From NCBI GenBank assembly GCA_905250885.1, contig CAJNOQ010000106.1, positions 1 through 64,000 on the forward strand: 64,000 nt of DNA. Reading direction: 5' to 3'. A program made the position numbers and the translations under genes. How positions within the stretch are numbered: position 1 is the first letter of the stretch; every line of letters starts with the position of its first letter. The notes under the pieces were generated by a model that searched no databases, was not told the DNA's origin, and was given only the letters and a program-made list of their open reading frames with translations. The DNA is from Didymodactylos carnosus. Its lineage: Eukaryota > Rotifera > Eurotatoria > Philodinida > Philodinidae. This document shows positions 38,041 through 49,850 of this stretch, piece by piece.

Positions 38041-38573
38041 GATCACCAAATTTATAATTAATTAGATGAATAGAAAGGATTGATTACTGAGTAATTTACT
38101 CAATCGAAGAGCATCAAAAAAATCTCTTCTGGTCTTTTTTGATCAAAATTGTTTTCTCACCATATATTCATAGATTTTTTCATTGTGAAAAGTTTTTCTT
38201 ATATTATTGTACGGCAAGCTGAAGAAACAGAGAATCATCTGGCAGATATGAACAAACGTACCATATAGAATTTACGGCCGAAAACGCTTTTGTAGCCTTG
38301 TCACCTGAAAATTGATCTTGCGACAAGTACATACACACCTACGAGGATTTACAGACCTACAGAATGCTCGCCAATCGACGTTTTTTTTCTATAGGACAAA
38401 CGTTAGGTAAAAGATAAGATGAAGGTTACCCATGGAAAGTCCATGATTGTATATTGAGAAAACAATTTTAATCAAAAAAGATCGGAAGAGATTATTTTTA
38501 TGCTTTTCTATTAAGAAAATCAAGCAGTAATTGCTTTTCCTTTTCATTCATCTAATTAATTATAAATTTGGTT
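38041..38573. mobile_element. Foldback element (about 530 bp)
   Basis: The left arm 38041-38159 (GATCACCAAATTTATAATTA ... TTGTTTTCTC) is the diverged inverse of 38456-38573. The centre is about 300 bp. A further GGTGATCAAAAAT just right of the element suggests an outer repeat. No coding capacity. Confidence 0.7.
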
Positions 38574-39613
38574 TTCAAAAGTCTCATGTATGATGATCAC
38601 TTAATAAATTTGGTGATCAAAAATATTGGTAACCCATCGGATATGTCTTCTTTTTCCCTTCTGCTTATCTATTTTTCTCTCATTTTTTACTGAATTTTTA
38701 CTGTTCAATAGTGGTTTATTGTCAACCCGATAGCACTTTAATGAGTTATACGAATCGTGATTTATTGCTTCAATCTTAATGACGCTCATAAATCAAACAA
38801 CTGCCTCAATCACACATACATCTATAGAGAGAAAAACAGTCAAATTTTTCTTTTTTTTTCTTGATCTGAGGAGGCATTTCTTTCATTGTTGATAAGAGAA
38901 TGCATAAGAAGACTATCAAACTATAGGAAAAAATTATTTTGTTGACACCATCGTCACATCAATTTATATACAAGTATCAAAGAAAACAAAACAAAAAATC
39001 TGAATAGATAGAGATTTTATTCTAGTGTAAACCAAATGTAATAATTCGAATTGATTGGACTGTATATTTTCTAAAGTTATTTCTAGTTTTAAAAAAGATT
39101 AATCTTTCTTTTTTTATACTTCTCTTAGATAAATAAAAAAATATGACTATGCTACAGAAAGTAAGTAAGACATTTTTACATGTTTATGTATCTTGAACAT
39201 TTCACTATAAGCTTATCAATTAATTGACTCAACTTAACTCGTTATCGTAATAATGTTTTATCTTTAGAAATATTTATTACTAGTGACATTCAGAATTGAA
39301 TAGAACATACGTCAATATATTGAGTACAATTTTGATTGAGTATCAATGGTAGATTTCTTGAAAATAACTTTTGAAAACTGTATACACCTGAATTTTTATT
39401 CTATTGTTTATAGAATCTTACAAGATCGTTTTCGAATATATATAATTTTGATAGAAAACGAGAAGATAAATAATTAATAATTGTCTTTTTTATAATCTTG
39501 ACTATTGAGATCGGAGATTTTCTGTCTTTTTTAACAAATAACCATCATCTCTGAAATGTACAGTCTTAAAATGTTCTATCGACGACGTATCGCCAATTGA
39601 GTAATCTCAGCCA

Positions 39614-39735
39614 CCCAAGCAAAAACGACCCAATTTTTTGGGTTATTTATCTAGATTCAGGTCCACGTGCATCTAGATGTACGTGGAGCTGAATCTAGAT
39701 AAATAGCCCAAAAAATTGGGTCGTTTTTGCTTGGG
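39614..39735. mobile_element. Near-perfect 122-bp palindrome
   Basis: CCCAAGCAAAAACGACCCAA at the left is the exact inverse of the right end. The arms run about 60 bp each with only a few mismatches and meet at GCATCTAGATGT. The structure would form a long hairpin in DNA or RNA. It is most likely a tiny MITE; the near identity of the arms argues for a recent origin or continued pairing/conversion. Confidence 0.8.
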
Positions 39736-39782
39736 CAACTAAATGATATAATTCGATGAAAATACGATCTCTTCACATTAAC

Positions 39783-40090
39783 ATATCACTAAATCGACAA
39801 ATTTTAAAAGCTTCTTCGATCAAGATTGACTTCTCCATAGTCAAGTATCTTCGTACACAATAACTTGTGGATAGGAGTCCTTCAGAAAACTTTTGTCAAC
39901 ATCGTTTTGACTCTGGTCCGATGTAGTAATTTTTTGGAAAACGTTTGAGCAATATCATGAGCAAACTTTTTTCTAAACTATCCGATCCAAAAGTTATCAA
40001 CACGTACAAGATAATCGACTATGGAGAAGACGAATCTGCAATCGATTTTGATCGAAGAAGCTTTTAAAATTTTTCGATTTGATGATATGA
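39783..40090. mobile_element. Foldback MITE (about 308 bp)
   Basis: The left arm (ATATCACTAAATCGACAAAT, AAAAGCTTCTTCGATCAA, CTCCATAGTC) is found inverted at the right end (GACTATGGAG, TTGATCGAAGAAGCTTTT, AAATCGATTT-type end), with moderate divergence. No coding capacity. Confidence 0.7.
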
Positions 40091-42800
40091 TCTATCCATT
40101 AAAATTTGAATTTTGCCTTATGTATCATACTATTTATGATGTATGCGTGTGTGTATGTATGTATCTATAGAGATGGACATAAGAAAGAAATAGAAATGAA
40201 AAGAGGGATATGTAATTCATTTTGATCGAACAGTCTGCTAGGTTTATTCCACATTAATCATTTTACATATATCTCTATTATGTGTACGTGATCGTCTATA
40301 ATTGCCCATTCATCTGACGGTGATGAAGTATTATTACCAACACGATGAAAGAAGTCAAAAAATATATATATTCATAGATACGGTCCACTAGATCACTGTA
40401 CATTAAAAACACCATATATATACAACTTATATATCATTCACGTCTTTTTTTATGATACGATTTTATAGTTAATATGTTCATTGACAATCGTCAAGTCGCA
40501 AACGTCATCGAAAAAATCAATCAAAATCAAAATCATTTGACAGTTGTTCTAATCCCAATTCTTCTTTTCTCTTTCCTCTCGTCGTTGATGATAGTGTTGA
40601 TAGAAAACCATTTTCTTCTTTCTCTATCGATCCTATATACATACATACACACACACACACACACATCATGACAAATATTGTCCTGTTAATTCGGATTAGA
40701 CCGTTTATCAGCATCATCAACAACTAGCCTTGACAGGACAGAAAAGAGAGAAGCAATAGATTACTGAAACAACAAAATAGAACTTGTTATTATGATGTAC
40801 AATATTTATCAACTAGAATGGGATTTTTGTTTTCAAACTTTGTAAAATGTGTTTTTTATCCATAGCTTTTCTTTTCTGAAATCACCCATCGTCAGATGTC
40901 ACAATATAATCAATAATATGTTAAATGTTTAGTAACATCGATCTAATCCATGATTAAGAACTAATACTGATATGATATAATATAATGTAGAGTTAAGATA
41001 TTCCAGTTCTCTTTATCTTAAATGGACGCAATATGTTGTCAGATGATGTGGAATTTTAAAGTCTGTGAAACAGAATTCTTTTGTTTACAGTGTATATTAA
41101 CTTGCTAGATGTCTCTCAAAGAGAATGTTGAGTCCAGTGAAAATTATGTACTGAAAACCGCTCTTAGGTCGAAAACAACCCAATTATAACACTGAATATG
41201 ATTTGCATATAACGTTTTTCTTAATGTAGAATTTATCCTCAACAGTCAACACTATGAAATTACTAATGATTTTTTATCATCAAAACTATCGAAGACATTA
41301 AATATGTATGGAGACGTGTTTGTGAATAGTAAATGTATCTTGAATATGTTTGTCTATTTCTATCACATTTTGAAACAATAATTCAGTATATAGCGATGGC
41401 AGTTCTACGATTTGTGTTCTTCATCGAATCAATCCATCAAATAATTTCTTTTCCTTACATGTCAAAGTGTGTGTGTGTAAGATGTGCTGCTGATTAAGTA
41501 TTAAGCCAAATCAATTGTTCTTATCCATATCTATTTACTCCTACATATTCACGTAGAGAAATTCTATATAAAATTCGACATAGAACATATATTTGTAAGA
41601 TATTTTTACGTTGATATTTCATTTTGAAATAAAAGACGAAAAATGATCTTATTCTATATAGCATTTGTTCATATTCATACGAGTAAGTATTTAAAAAGAA
41701 ATTGAATCTTGTCTCTAATCTACTGAACTGTCAGATAAATTCAGATGGATGATGGATGTTTCATATGTTTCCATTAAGTACATCGCATTAATTAGCTAAA
41801 ATTTGCTTTAAATGTTCTCAAATATTCTCAGATATTTTTAACAGTAACAACAAAAACCTCTGATACTATGTTTATATTGCGTTTATAGAACAAAAACAAA
41901 ATTACAAGCTGTTATGCTCACTCATGTATAGTATTCTGAATAAGAAACAGAACATAACACAAAAGTATGTTAAAGTCTCGAGAATTGGTTAAGATTACTA
42001 CGCAATTAGTCAGTGAAAAAAAAATATTGACATCTGATTGACAGAAAGAGTTAATCAAACTGACGGCATAGTGTTTAAATGATGAAACAAAAGAAGAAAA
42101 AAAAAAATTGTTGATCGCAAAGATAATATGAGTAAAAAAATGATGTATATGTTTATGTGTGAGATAGAATACTCTAAGATCAGCAGAGGACACATGAAAA
42201 GTGAGAGCGCGCATTTGTAAGTAGTTATACATAGAGAAGAAAAAATAAACAATTGTACATATGGATGTTCATTATTGACAAGACATAGATAGTTCCGTAG
42301 TTCTGACAATATATGAGAAAAAGTTTTCCTATTAGTTTCATTTTTATGTAATAGCTAATAGCTATGAACAGAATGATTGCCATTTTTTTCTCCTTCTCTT
42401 TTCTTGTTCGAGACATCTAGATTGACAGGCACTTCATTTTTTTCTTTCTTCGTTTTTGTTTCATATAGTCTCATCAATCAAACTCTGATCAGCGAGGCTT
42501 TTTAATACTAATCATTTACAACATGTGTACATTGAACATTTCTCTCTTTCATAGCTGACAGCGCAAGAGAGAAAAAAAAGTGAAAAATGTTTGTTTTGTT
42601 TTGTCATAATATGTAGGATATAAAAAAAAGATGGAAGAGTTTTTTTCGTTCAACAAAAAAGAAAAATAATATATGAAGAAAGAATTTTATGCTACTTCTG
42701 CGAAAAAAATTGTCTATCCACCTCTTCCTAAACTTTTAAACTATGGATAACAATTAAAATTAATCAAAAATTGTTAAAATTAGTTTTTTAGATCGATATT
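40091..42800. other. Upstream region of the teashirt-like gene
   Basis: No gene was recognised. It contains a CA microsatellite (40646-40666) and AT-rich DNA. With the preceding stretch it forms a ~6.8-kb gene-free interval before a developmental regulator, which would suit distal enhancers, but no element could be identified directly. Confidence 0.4.
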
Positions 42801-44717
42801 ATGAGTGAACAAGTTCTCGATTTAAGAATCAATAAACGTAAACGATTGGACGACGAGTCGAATGTCAATGATAACAACAAAAAGAAACAAATTATCACGA
42901 CTTCTCAACCGTATGATACACCGTTAGATTTATCAAAAAAAACTAGAATAGATCTAGGAAAAAATGATGATTTTCATTCATTAATCTATCCATTAACTGT
43001 ACCGTATCCGTTACGTTCTTATGATCCATCTTTAGTATTTAATCCCATGTTGTACGATTTATTTATTTCAAATATGAACAATTACCGCAATACAGTTCCA
43101 TCCGTTGCAACTTACATCGACATTCCGACTACGTCTCGTCAAGCAACACCGATCGTAAAACAACAACAACGATCATCTTCTATCGTCAAAGATACGTCGT
43201 CTTCTTCAACAAAAGACGTTTTCATTTCAAATGTAAAAGAACGTGAAATATTTGCTTGTTCATGTGGTGACAAGTATACAACATTAGCAAATTTAGTTAG
43301 TCATTTAAAAATAACAAATCATAGTGCTCAATTGTCATCAACACATGATGAAGTAGCAAAACTGGTACGTGGTCAAGATATATGGTTATCAAGAGATACG
43401 AATCCTGCAAATCAAATATTAAAATGTTTACGGTAAGTTAATAGAGAAAACACTTATTGATATGGATTGATGATATTGGGCTTTTTTAAATGTTCCAGGT
43501 GTTCTCTTTCATTTGAAACATTACCAGATTTAACTGCTCATATGATGAAAACAAATCATTTCACACAATTAATACCACATCGTTCTGATCAAACAAAAAC
43601 CTCAAGACAATGTCGATCAACATGTCTCATTTGTTCACAACAATTTCTACGAGAAGTAGATCTAGGTGTGATATTTTTATTTAAGTTTTTCTCTCTTATC
43701 TCTGTCATCTAACTATGATTTGATTTTATAGTCGATCATATTCAACGTTCTCATCGTATCCGTCATACTTGTACAACTTGTGGAATGTATTTCGAGACCG
43801 AACAAACATATAAAAATCACATAGCAAAAGAAATGCATCATCGAAATGGAAAAGCCAATCGAAATCGTGATTATTTTTTAAATCAATTTAAATTTCTAGA
43901 AACGACATTAAATCATCCAACGATATTTTGTAATCGACGATCTCCATCTCCTGCCGAACACAATGATAATAACATCGATAGTGAATCATCATCTCCATCA
44001 ATAAAAACCGAATCATTGCCTGTTGAAGAAGAAAAACAGGTATCTATTGATAAAGACATTGAAAAAGTTGCTTATGAACTAGTTGAAAATGTTATTTTAC
44101 CAAAAGTCGAACAACAAGAAAATAAAAAATTAACAGGAAATGCATTAACATTATTACAAAATTTTGTAACGAAACAAACCGTTGACGATAAAACACAGAA
44201 CAATAATGATAGTAGCTCTTCAAAACGTTTTAAAGCAAAACGAGTGCAACAATCGAATCTTAAAGTAAGTGCTCTATTGGCACTCGAACAATTGACACAT
44301 AATTCAATAGAAAATTTTCAACAGCAACTTCCAATAAAACAAATACTTGATAATAAAACAACATTAGCATTTAAAGAATATGACGATAGTTTAGATGAAA
44401 GAACGCTGACTATTTCACTTTTATCACCTTCTCTGTCTTCCAGTTCGTCTTCCAATTCATCAAATTCATCTATTGTATCAAAAAATGAGAATGAAAGTCC
44501 ATTAGCAAGTTTAGAAAAAATGGTGTCATGTCCTGAAACTACTTCTTTTCGCACTGGCACCATCACTACGACAAACACGACAGCAATTGTACATAATCAA
44601 TTAGAAACAACAGAAATCGTTTCGTCATCACAAATACCAATTAAATTAAAAACTATACCGAAAAAATTTGAAAAATATAGGATGTTTGCGCAAAAAATGC
44701 TTCGATCATCCACTTAA
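42801..44717 (+). CDS. tsh: Teashirt/tiptop-family zinc-finger transcription factor
   Basis: Three exons (42801-43432, 43499-43665, 43732-44717) with 66-bp introns encode 594 residues. Near the N-terminus there are two DL-type corepressor-docking motifs (VLDLRI and the CtBP-type PLDLSKK). Three to four widely spaced C2H2 fingers of the teashirt kind follow: CSCGDKYTTLANLVSHLKITNH, the linker KLVRGQDIWL...QILKCLR, CLRC-x12-HMMKTNH, CLIC-x12-HIQRSH and CTTCGMYF...HIAKEMHH. The linker plus the second finger match what I know of Drosophila teashirt/tiptop very closely. The protein should be a nuclear repressor in patterning. The C-terminal half is Ser/Asn/Gln-rich and lacks a homeodomain, as in arthropod teashirt and unlike vertebrate TSHZ. 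AATAAA lies 29 bases after the stop (44746). Confidence 0.88.
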
Positions 44718-45717
44718 TTTGTTTTATAATTGTTAAATCTTCTATAATAAAGTTGACTATTGCAGAATATACCATAATGACGCAATTACATTCTTTCTAA
44801 GCTATTTTGAAGCTGCATGTAGACCAATCGGCGTCTGTTTCTGAAATACCATCGGTGTTTTCGTTCCTACCGAGGATTAAGGACCGACTTGGATTATGAA
44901 ATCGTAACCTAAATTCGATCCGATAAAAAAAGGATCAGAAACGTCTTTTTGGAAAAGAAGCGCTTCTTAGTAGAGATCTACACGGGTACGGGATTCCCGT
45001 AGCCGGATACGGACAGGTTTGAAAAGATCACGAACGAGCATGGACGGGTAATCGTTCTCTCCGACAGGCACCGGTTTTGAAAACTTTTTGTGTAACAAAT
45101 ATACAGTTTGTCAATGCAAAACAAAAGAGTAACTGACTCGTTCAAATATTTGGCTGACGTGAATCAAGTGAGGACACTTGGTGAGTACTCAGACAAGAAC
45201 TAGGAAGTAAAAACACTCGCCAAGCCACTGCTATTACTAACATGGTAAATGGGTAGTAGCAATTATTGCTTAGGATCATAAACCCAAGTCAAGTTTCTTA
45301 TCCGTCGCGACGCGAATCGCTGAAAAAATTCGCTGCATTCGCTATAAGACTAGCGAAATAAGGCGCGACTTTCCACAATTACGGTTAAGTCGCGCTCGTA
45401 CGAAAAACCCTCGACTCTCGAATAGTTCAAGACGATCGCCACTTTTTCGCGATTTCCGCTCACTAATAATAAGCGAGTCACAATATTCTTACCGTGATCG
45501 CGACTGAATCGTAAACTCGCTACTCCACTATGCAAGACTTATGACGCGATCACTTTCCTCACTGCCACTCTTATCCCTTGCTTTTCCTAATAATTAAAAT
45601 TTGAAATTAAGTCGCGGTCGAGGCTAACATTTGCCGACTGGACTATACGATGAATAATCGCTGAGATAAACTACACAACTTTTTGAAAATTTTTCGAAAA
45701 TCAGTAGGAATTATATA
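44718..45717. other. Intergenic with GC-rich, CpG-rich repeat-like block
   Basis: After the teashirt-like 3' end, 44970-45080 carries repeated ACGGGTA/GGATACGG motifs and 45300-45630 is unusually rich in CG with recurrent GTCGCG/CGCGAC words. This base composition is unlike all surrounding DNA and suggests transposon-derived sequence. No domain or terminal repeats were resolved. Confidence 0.45.
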
Positions 45718-45725
45718 CTTTGAGT

Positions 45726-46382
45726 CAGGGACTGTCGTGGACACCAATTTCCCGTCCATGGGCGCCCATGGGCGGAACAGTTGCGTCCGTAGGCGCCCAT
45801 GGACGGACAGTTGCGTCTATGAGCGTCCATGAGTGGCACCTTAAAAACCAGTTACGTCCGTGGGCATCCATGGATGGCACTTTAAAAAAGTTTTGTAGTT
45901 AACTGCAAAGCTAAGTTTACATGTTCGAATGTTTATTCGTACAAAATTGATTTTGTGTTCTTCGATAGGTTTAGTTTAGAATACTATAATGGAATATTTT
46001 TTTGCTTGTATTCTGAGAATAAGGCTTATACCAAAGTTTTGCATCCGCATACATGGGCACAGACGGGCGTTCTGTTCATGGACGAAAACGTTTTTCCGTA
46101 ATAAAATACGACCAAATTATCTGGTTTCTGTCTTAGAAGCCCACTTTATTCTCTATATTCCACAAGCATAAATCTTTTACATTAAGAATATTTAGAAACG
46201 TTAAAACAAGGAAAAACTGCTTGAAAACTAAGACAACACCTTACTAACAAAATTCCATTTAAGTCCATGGGCGCCCTTGGACGCCCATGGACGAGCTCTC
46301 AAGCATTTTTTCGCCCATGGATGACAGAGACACGGAGGTCTATATGGGCGCCCGTGGACGTTCGAGTCTATAACAGTCCCTG
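45726..46382. mobile_element. Non-autonomous hAT element (657 bp)
   Basis: The terminal inverted repeats CAGGGACTGT / ACAGTCCCTG are flanked by identical 8-bp copies of CTTTGAGT (45718-45725, 46383-46390), the hallmark of hAT insertion. Both subterminal regions carry several copies of a GCGCCCATGG-type word (at least four on the left to about 45875, three or more on the right from 46264), as expected of transposase-binding repeats. No transposase domain was seen; the open frames at 45720-45902 and 46267-46485 come from these repeats. The intact target duplication suggests a young copy. Confidence 0.9.
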
Positions 46383-46390
46383 CTTTGAGT

Positions 46391-46899
46391 CTACGCACAA
46401 CAAAACGGTAAATAGAATTGCCACGAGAGTCCTGTTACGACTTTGTTTAATATCGCCGTTTGTTCTGCATGAACCAGAATTATAAATGAATCGCATTCTT
46501 TTCAAAATAACTTGCAAGGTTTTTTATTTTAAAATTTTTTAAATGATATATATGTGTTGCTCAGAATTTCATGAAATTTCTTTTGAATTGAGTTTCTAAG
46601 TCTACGAAAAAGTCGAAACCTCTTCAAAATTATCCAACTGAAGCTATTTTTCTCTTTTTGCACATCTAATTTTTCTGCCAAACAAATAACGTGTACCATC
46701 AGTAGTAGCTATTGTTTTATCAATGTCACATGTTCCTAATAGGATTATCATCATCATATATCATTATATAATGATATCGGAAAACAAGTCAGCTCAGATC
46801 AAATGCCACCCGATGAAAAAGGATAGTTACGAGTTATTAAGTATGTTTGCCCAATCCTTTCTTGCAAACTCAAACGTCGAGTAAATTTGAGTTATTTTA
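46391..46899. other. Intergenic between hAT element and LINE
   Basis: AT-rich; nothing recognised except the probable start of the LINE near its right end. Confidence 0.4.
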
Positions 46900-47652
46900 T
46901 GAATATATCCTTAGGATATGCTCTTGTAGTAGGAGTGGTTGAAACTTGGCTGAATAACTCTATACCGTCCACTGCTGTTGCTTTTCTAGGATATGAATGT
47001 TTTTGTAATGACAGAGGCACACTAGGCAGAGGATGTATTTTTTACATCAAGGATTGCGTATAATCACTAGAAGTAGTCCGAAGAGACGATTCTCAAACGG
47101 AAAGTTTATATGTGAATGTTTTGCTTCCAAAACTGGGGAATACTCTGTTTGTTATATGTTATCGATCAGCTGAGGCAATCGAGGTTTTTCTTAAGGACCT
47201 ACAATGCACTTTAGGAAATTTATGTACTACTTACACTTATCGAGGAGTAGTTTTAATCGGAGATTTCAACGGACACTGTATAAAATGGTGTAACACAAAA
47301 AGATCAACGAAGAAGGTCATCTCTTCACTTTTGCTCGGGATAACAATCTTTATCAGTTAGTTTGAGAATCAACTCGAAGGTCAAATGCAGCTGCACGTCC
47401 GGATACTTGTTTAGACTTGATTTTTACTGATTCTGTCCAGTTAGTTAGTAAGCTTAAGTCAAGAATTTCTTATGCGATAGGTACGATCATGGAACAGTGA
47501 AATTTACAATTAATTAAAAAATCATCATTTACTCGGAAAAGTTACAATTGCAAGAATGTGGATTGGGATTGCTAGCGTTATGTTCTTTTTAACATCCTTT
47601 TAGCATCCATTCAGTACATTTTTGATTCTAAGTATAACGTTGACAACCACCC

Positions 47653-47835
47653 AAGTCAAAGATTCACGACCGTATACTATAGTACTTTGTCGTATTTTGA
47701 CGTAAACCCGGCCAAACGTTTTATGTCAATCGTAAACCATGTCGTTTAAACTGAAATACGACAGTAGTAACGACTGACATAATACATTGGCCGGGTTGAC
47801 GTCAAAATACGACGAGGTAATTTGACGCATACGAT
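47653..47835. mobile_element. Foldback MITE inserted in the LINE (183 bp)
   Basis: The left arm to about 47726 (GTCGTATTTTGACGTAAACC, CGGCCAAACG, TTATGTC) is the inverse of 47775-47835 (GACATAATAC, TTGGCCGGGT, TGACGTCAAAATACGAC). It separates the endonuclease part of the LINE from the downstream linker. A single arm of the same family lies at 31084-31158. Confidence 0.75.
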
Positions 47836-48956
47836 CGTTGAAAAATCGATTTTAGAAGCTGCTAATACTGCAATACCTCATAAAATAATAAAAGTAGAAG
47901 TGGAGATCGACCTTGGTTTTCAGATAAGTTGCGTACACTTTTAAAGAAAAGAAACCGAGCATATCGTAAATACGTTAAAATTAAATCTACCGTCAGTCAT
48001 CATAACTATCTTTTGTTAGCAACAGAATTTGAACAATTTTGTAAAGAATCTAAATCAGATTATATTGAGCGCATCAACAATACTCAGAGTTCAAAAAAAC
48101 AAGGGTGGAGAGCTATTAACTTCTCGTTAAGAAGCAAAAAACATCTTCTGTTCCACCTATAAAAAACTTAACCGAAAATTGGTTAAATAAAGACTGTAAA
48201 AAGGCAGACGCTTTAAATTCATACTTTACGTTACATCTATTTGTACGTTATCATCTTTAGACGATCAGAAATCCATGCCCAAACTGATACTACATGCTAA
48301 GTCGCTTTCTTCGATGTATCTTCTGATGAAGTAGATACTATTTTGAAATGTCTTGATATAAACAAGGCTAATAGTCCTGGTGTAACTGCTAGACTACTAA
48401 AAGAATCAGCGCTTATAACATCTACTTACCTAACTCAGATGATCAAGTCGATCTTTTAATACGGGGATTTGCCCAGAATCTTTCAAGACTGGATATGTAA
48501 ATGCGTTGTTTAAGAACGATGATTCCAACTATAGACCCAATCACGCTTTTGCCAATTTTAAGCAAAGTGTTTGAGAGGATGATGCATAAAAATTCATATC
48601 AGTATTTGCATAAAAACAAGTTACTTCCTTCCATGCAGTTTGGATTTATAAGAGGTAACTCAACTGTAAATCAACTGATAGATCTCATTCATACTATTCA
48701 TCTAGGTAATAATCAAGATTTAGTCACTCGTACTGCTTTTTTTTAGACTTCTCGAAGCTTTCGATCGGATTAGGGCACTGCTGTATAAGCTTGAGTGTAA
48801 GGGAGTTAAGGGTACGTTGTTTCAGTGGTTTCATAGTTACTTAACCGATAGGAAGCTCATAACTGTGGTTAAATGAAAAGAGTCTAGTGCGCTGCTGATA
48901 AGTCGATAGTCTTAGCCCCTTACTTTTCTTAGTGTATATTAATGGCACTGGACTCA

Positions 48957-49220
48957 CGAGGGAACGTATCCAACTGTCAAATCGCTTTTCTAACGAAATG
49001 CGGTACCTTATAGGTAATCGATCATGCTGATTCCGAATATTATAGCCATTTTTCCCCATAGACCTTTCCTAACCGGTTTCTGGAAAATTTTTCCAGAAAC
49101 CGGTTAGGAAAGGTCTATGGGGAAAAATGGCTATAATATTCGGAATCAGCATGATCGATTACCTATAAGGTACCGCATTTCGTTAGAAAAGCGATTTGAC
49201 AGTTGGATATATTCCCTCGT
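48957..49220. mobile_element. Nearly perfect palindromic element inserted in the LINE (264 bp)
   Basis: Two arms of about 129 bp are almost identical inverted copies around a small centre (CTGGAAAATTTTTCCAG); only a few bases near the outer ends differ (ACG versus TAT). It interrupts the reverse transcriptase between the HSYLTDRKL region and the FADD motif. The mirrored open frames at 48841-49059 (-) and 49117-49338 (+) share the same first ~30 codons because of the palindrome. The arm identity makes it much younger in appearance than its decayed LINE host. Confidence 0.85.
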
Positions 49221-49850
49221 CAGTTTAACATCGACTACGAGACTTTTTGCTGATGATACAGTGATACATCATTCTCACAAGAACGTGGATATACTCACAG
49301 TTGTATTAAATGAAGATCTAAAAAAGGCCTATTGTTGACAGCTACCTTTGAACGAAAATAAATGCAAAAGTATGAGTTTTAACCAGAAATGAAACACATT
49401 ACGCCCGATCTTCTTATTAGTGAAACAGTACTGAAAGAAGTTACTGAGCACAAGCATCTGGGAGTGATTTTTGCACAAAAATTAAACTGGAAAGCTCATG
49501 AAGGATATGTGATGAGTAAATGTAATAATATTTTAAATCTAATGAAGAAGTTTAAAAGAATATTTAGCACATCTACTAAACGAAATGTACAAATCTTTTG
49601 TTTTACCCATAGTAACTTACGCGTGTGCCGTTTACTTAAATAAACATAGCATTTACAGATTCGATCAGCTACAGTATCATACTAGTTTAATTGTTTCTGC
49701 TGGGTATTTTCGTATAATATTGTCTTATTACGTGTCAAATTTTAATAGGAGTAAGAAAGTCAAATTCGCAAAAAAATTCTCTTCCGACGAAGAATGTCTG
49801 AGGAGGGCCCTTGTCCTGAATTTTTGTCAAACAATGTTTTATTCGTAAAA

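Larger units (their letters stand above)
46900..49850 (+). pseudogene. Decayed LINE (Jockey/CR1-like non-LTR retrotransposon)
   Basis: The pieces lie in the expected order. An apurinic-type endonuclease: VETWLN at about 46930, then GTLGRGCIFYIKDC, and VVLIGDFNGH at about 47240. A linker with KKRNRAYRKYV (47929-48162). A reverse transcriptase: NYRPITLLPILSKVFERMM and MQFGFIRGNST at 48520-48700, GTLFQWFHSYLTDRKL at 48810, the catalytic FADD at about 49250 (RLFADDTVIHH) and HLGVIFAQKLNW at 49460. A C-terminal VLPIVTYACA follows. Frames change and stops interrupt several times, so it is inactive. Two palindromic elements sit inside it (47653-47835, 48957-49220). The 5' and 3' limits and any poly-A tail are unclear. 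The clade call rests on motif style only. Confidence 0.85.

Noticed and set aside
40474-40723. Open frames over the CA microsatellite
   Set aside because: Simple-repeat translation (HTHTHT and CVCVC) without other support.
45720-45902. 60-codon frame with a repeated WAPMGG-like pattern
   Set aside because: Produced by the subterminal repeats of the hAT element.
49117-49338. Open frame with an identical mirrored copy at 48841-49059, taken as a duplicated gene
   Set aside because: The shared N-terminal part is the palindrome read from either side; the rest is LINE reverse transcriptase.
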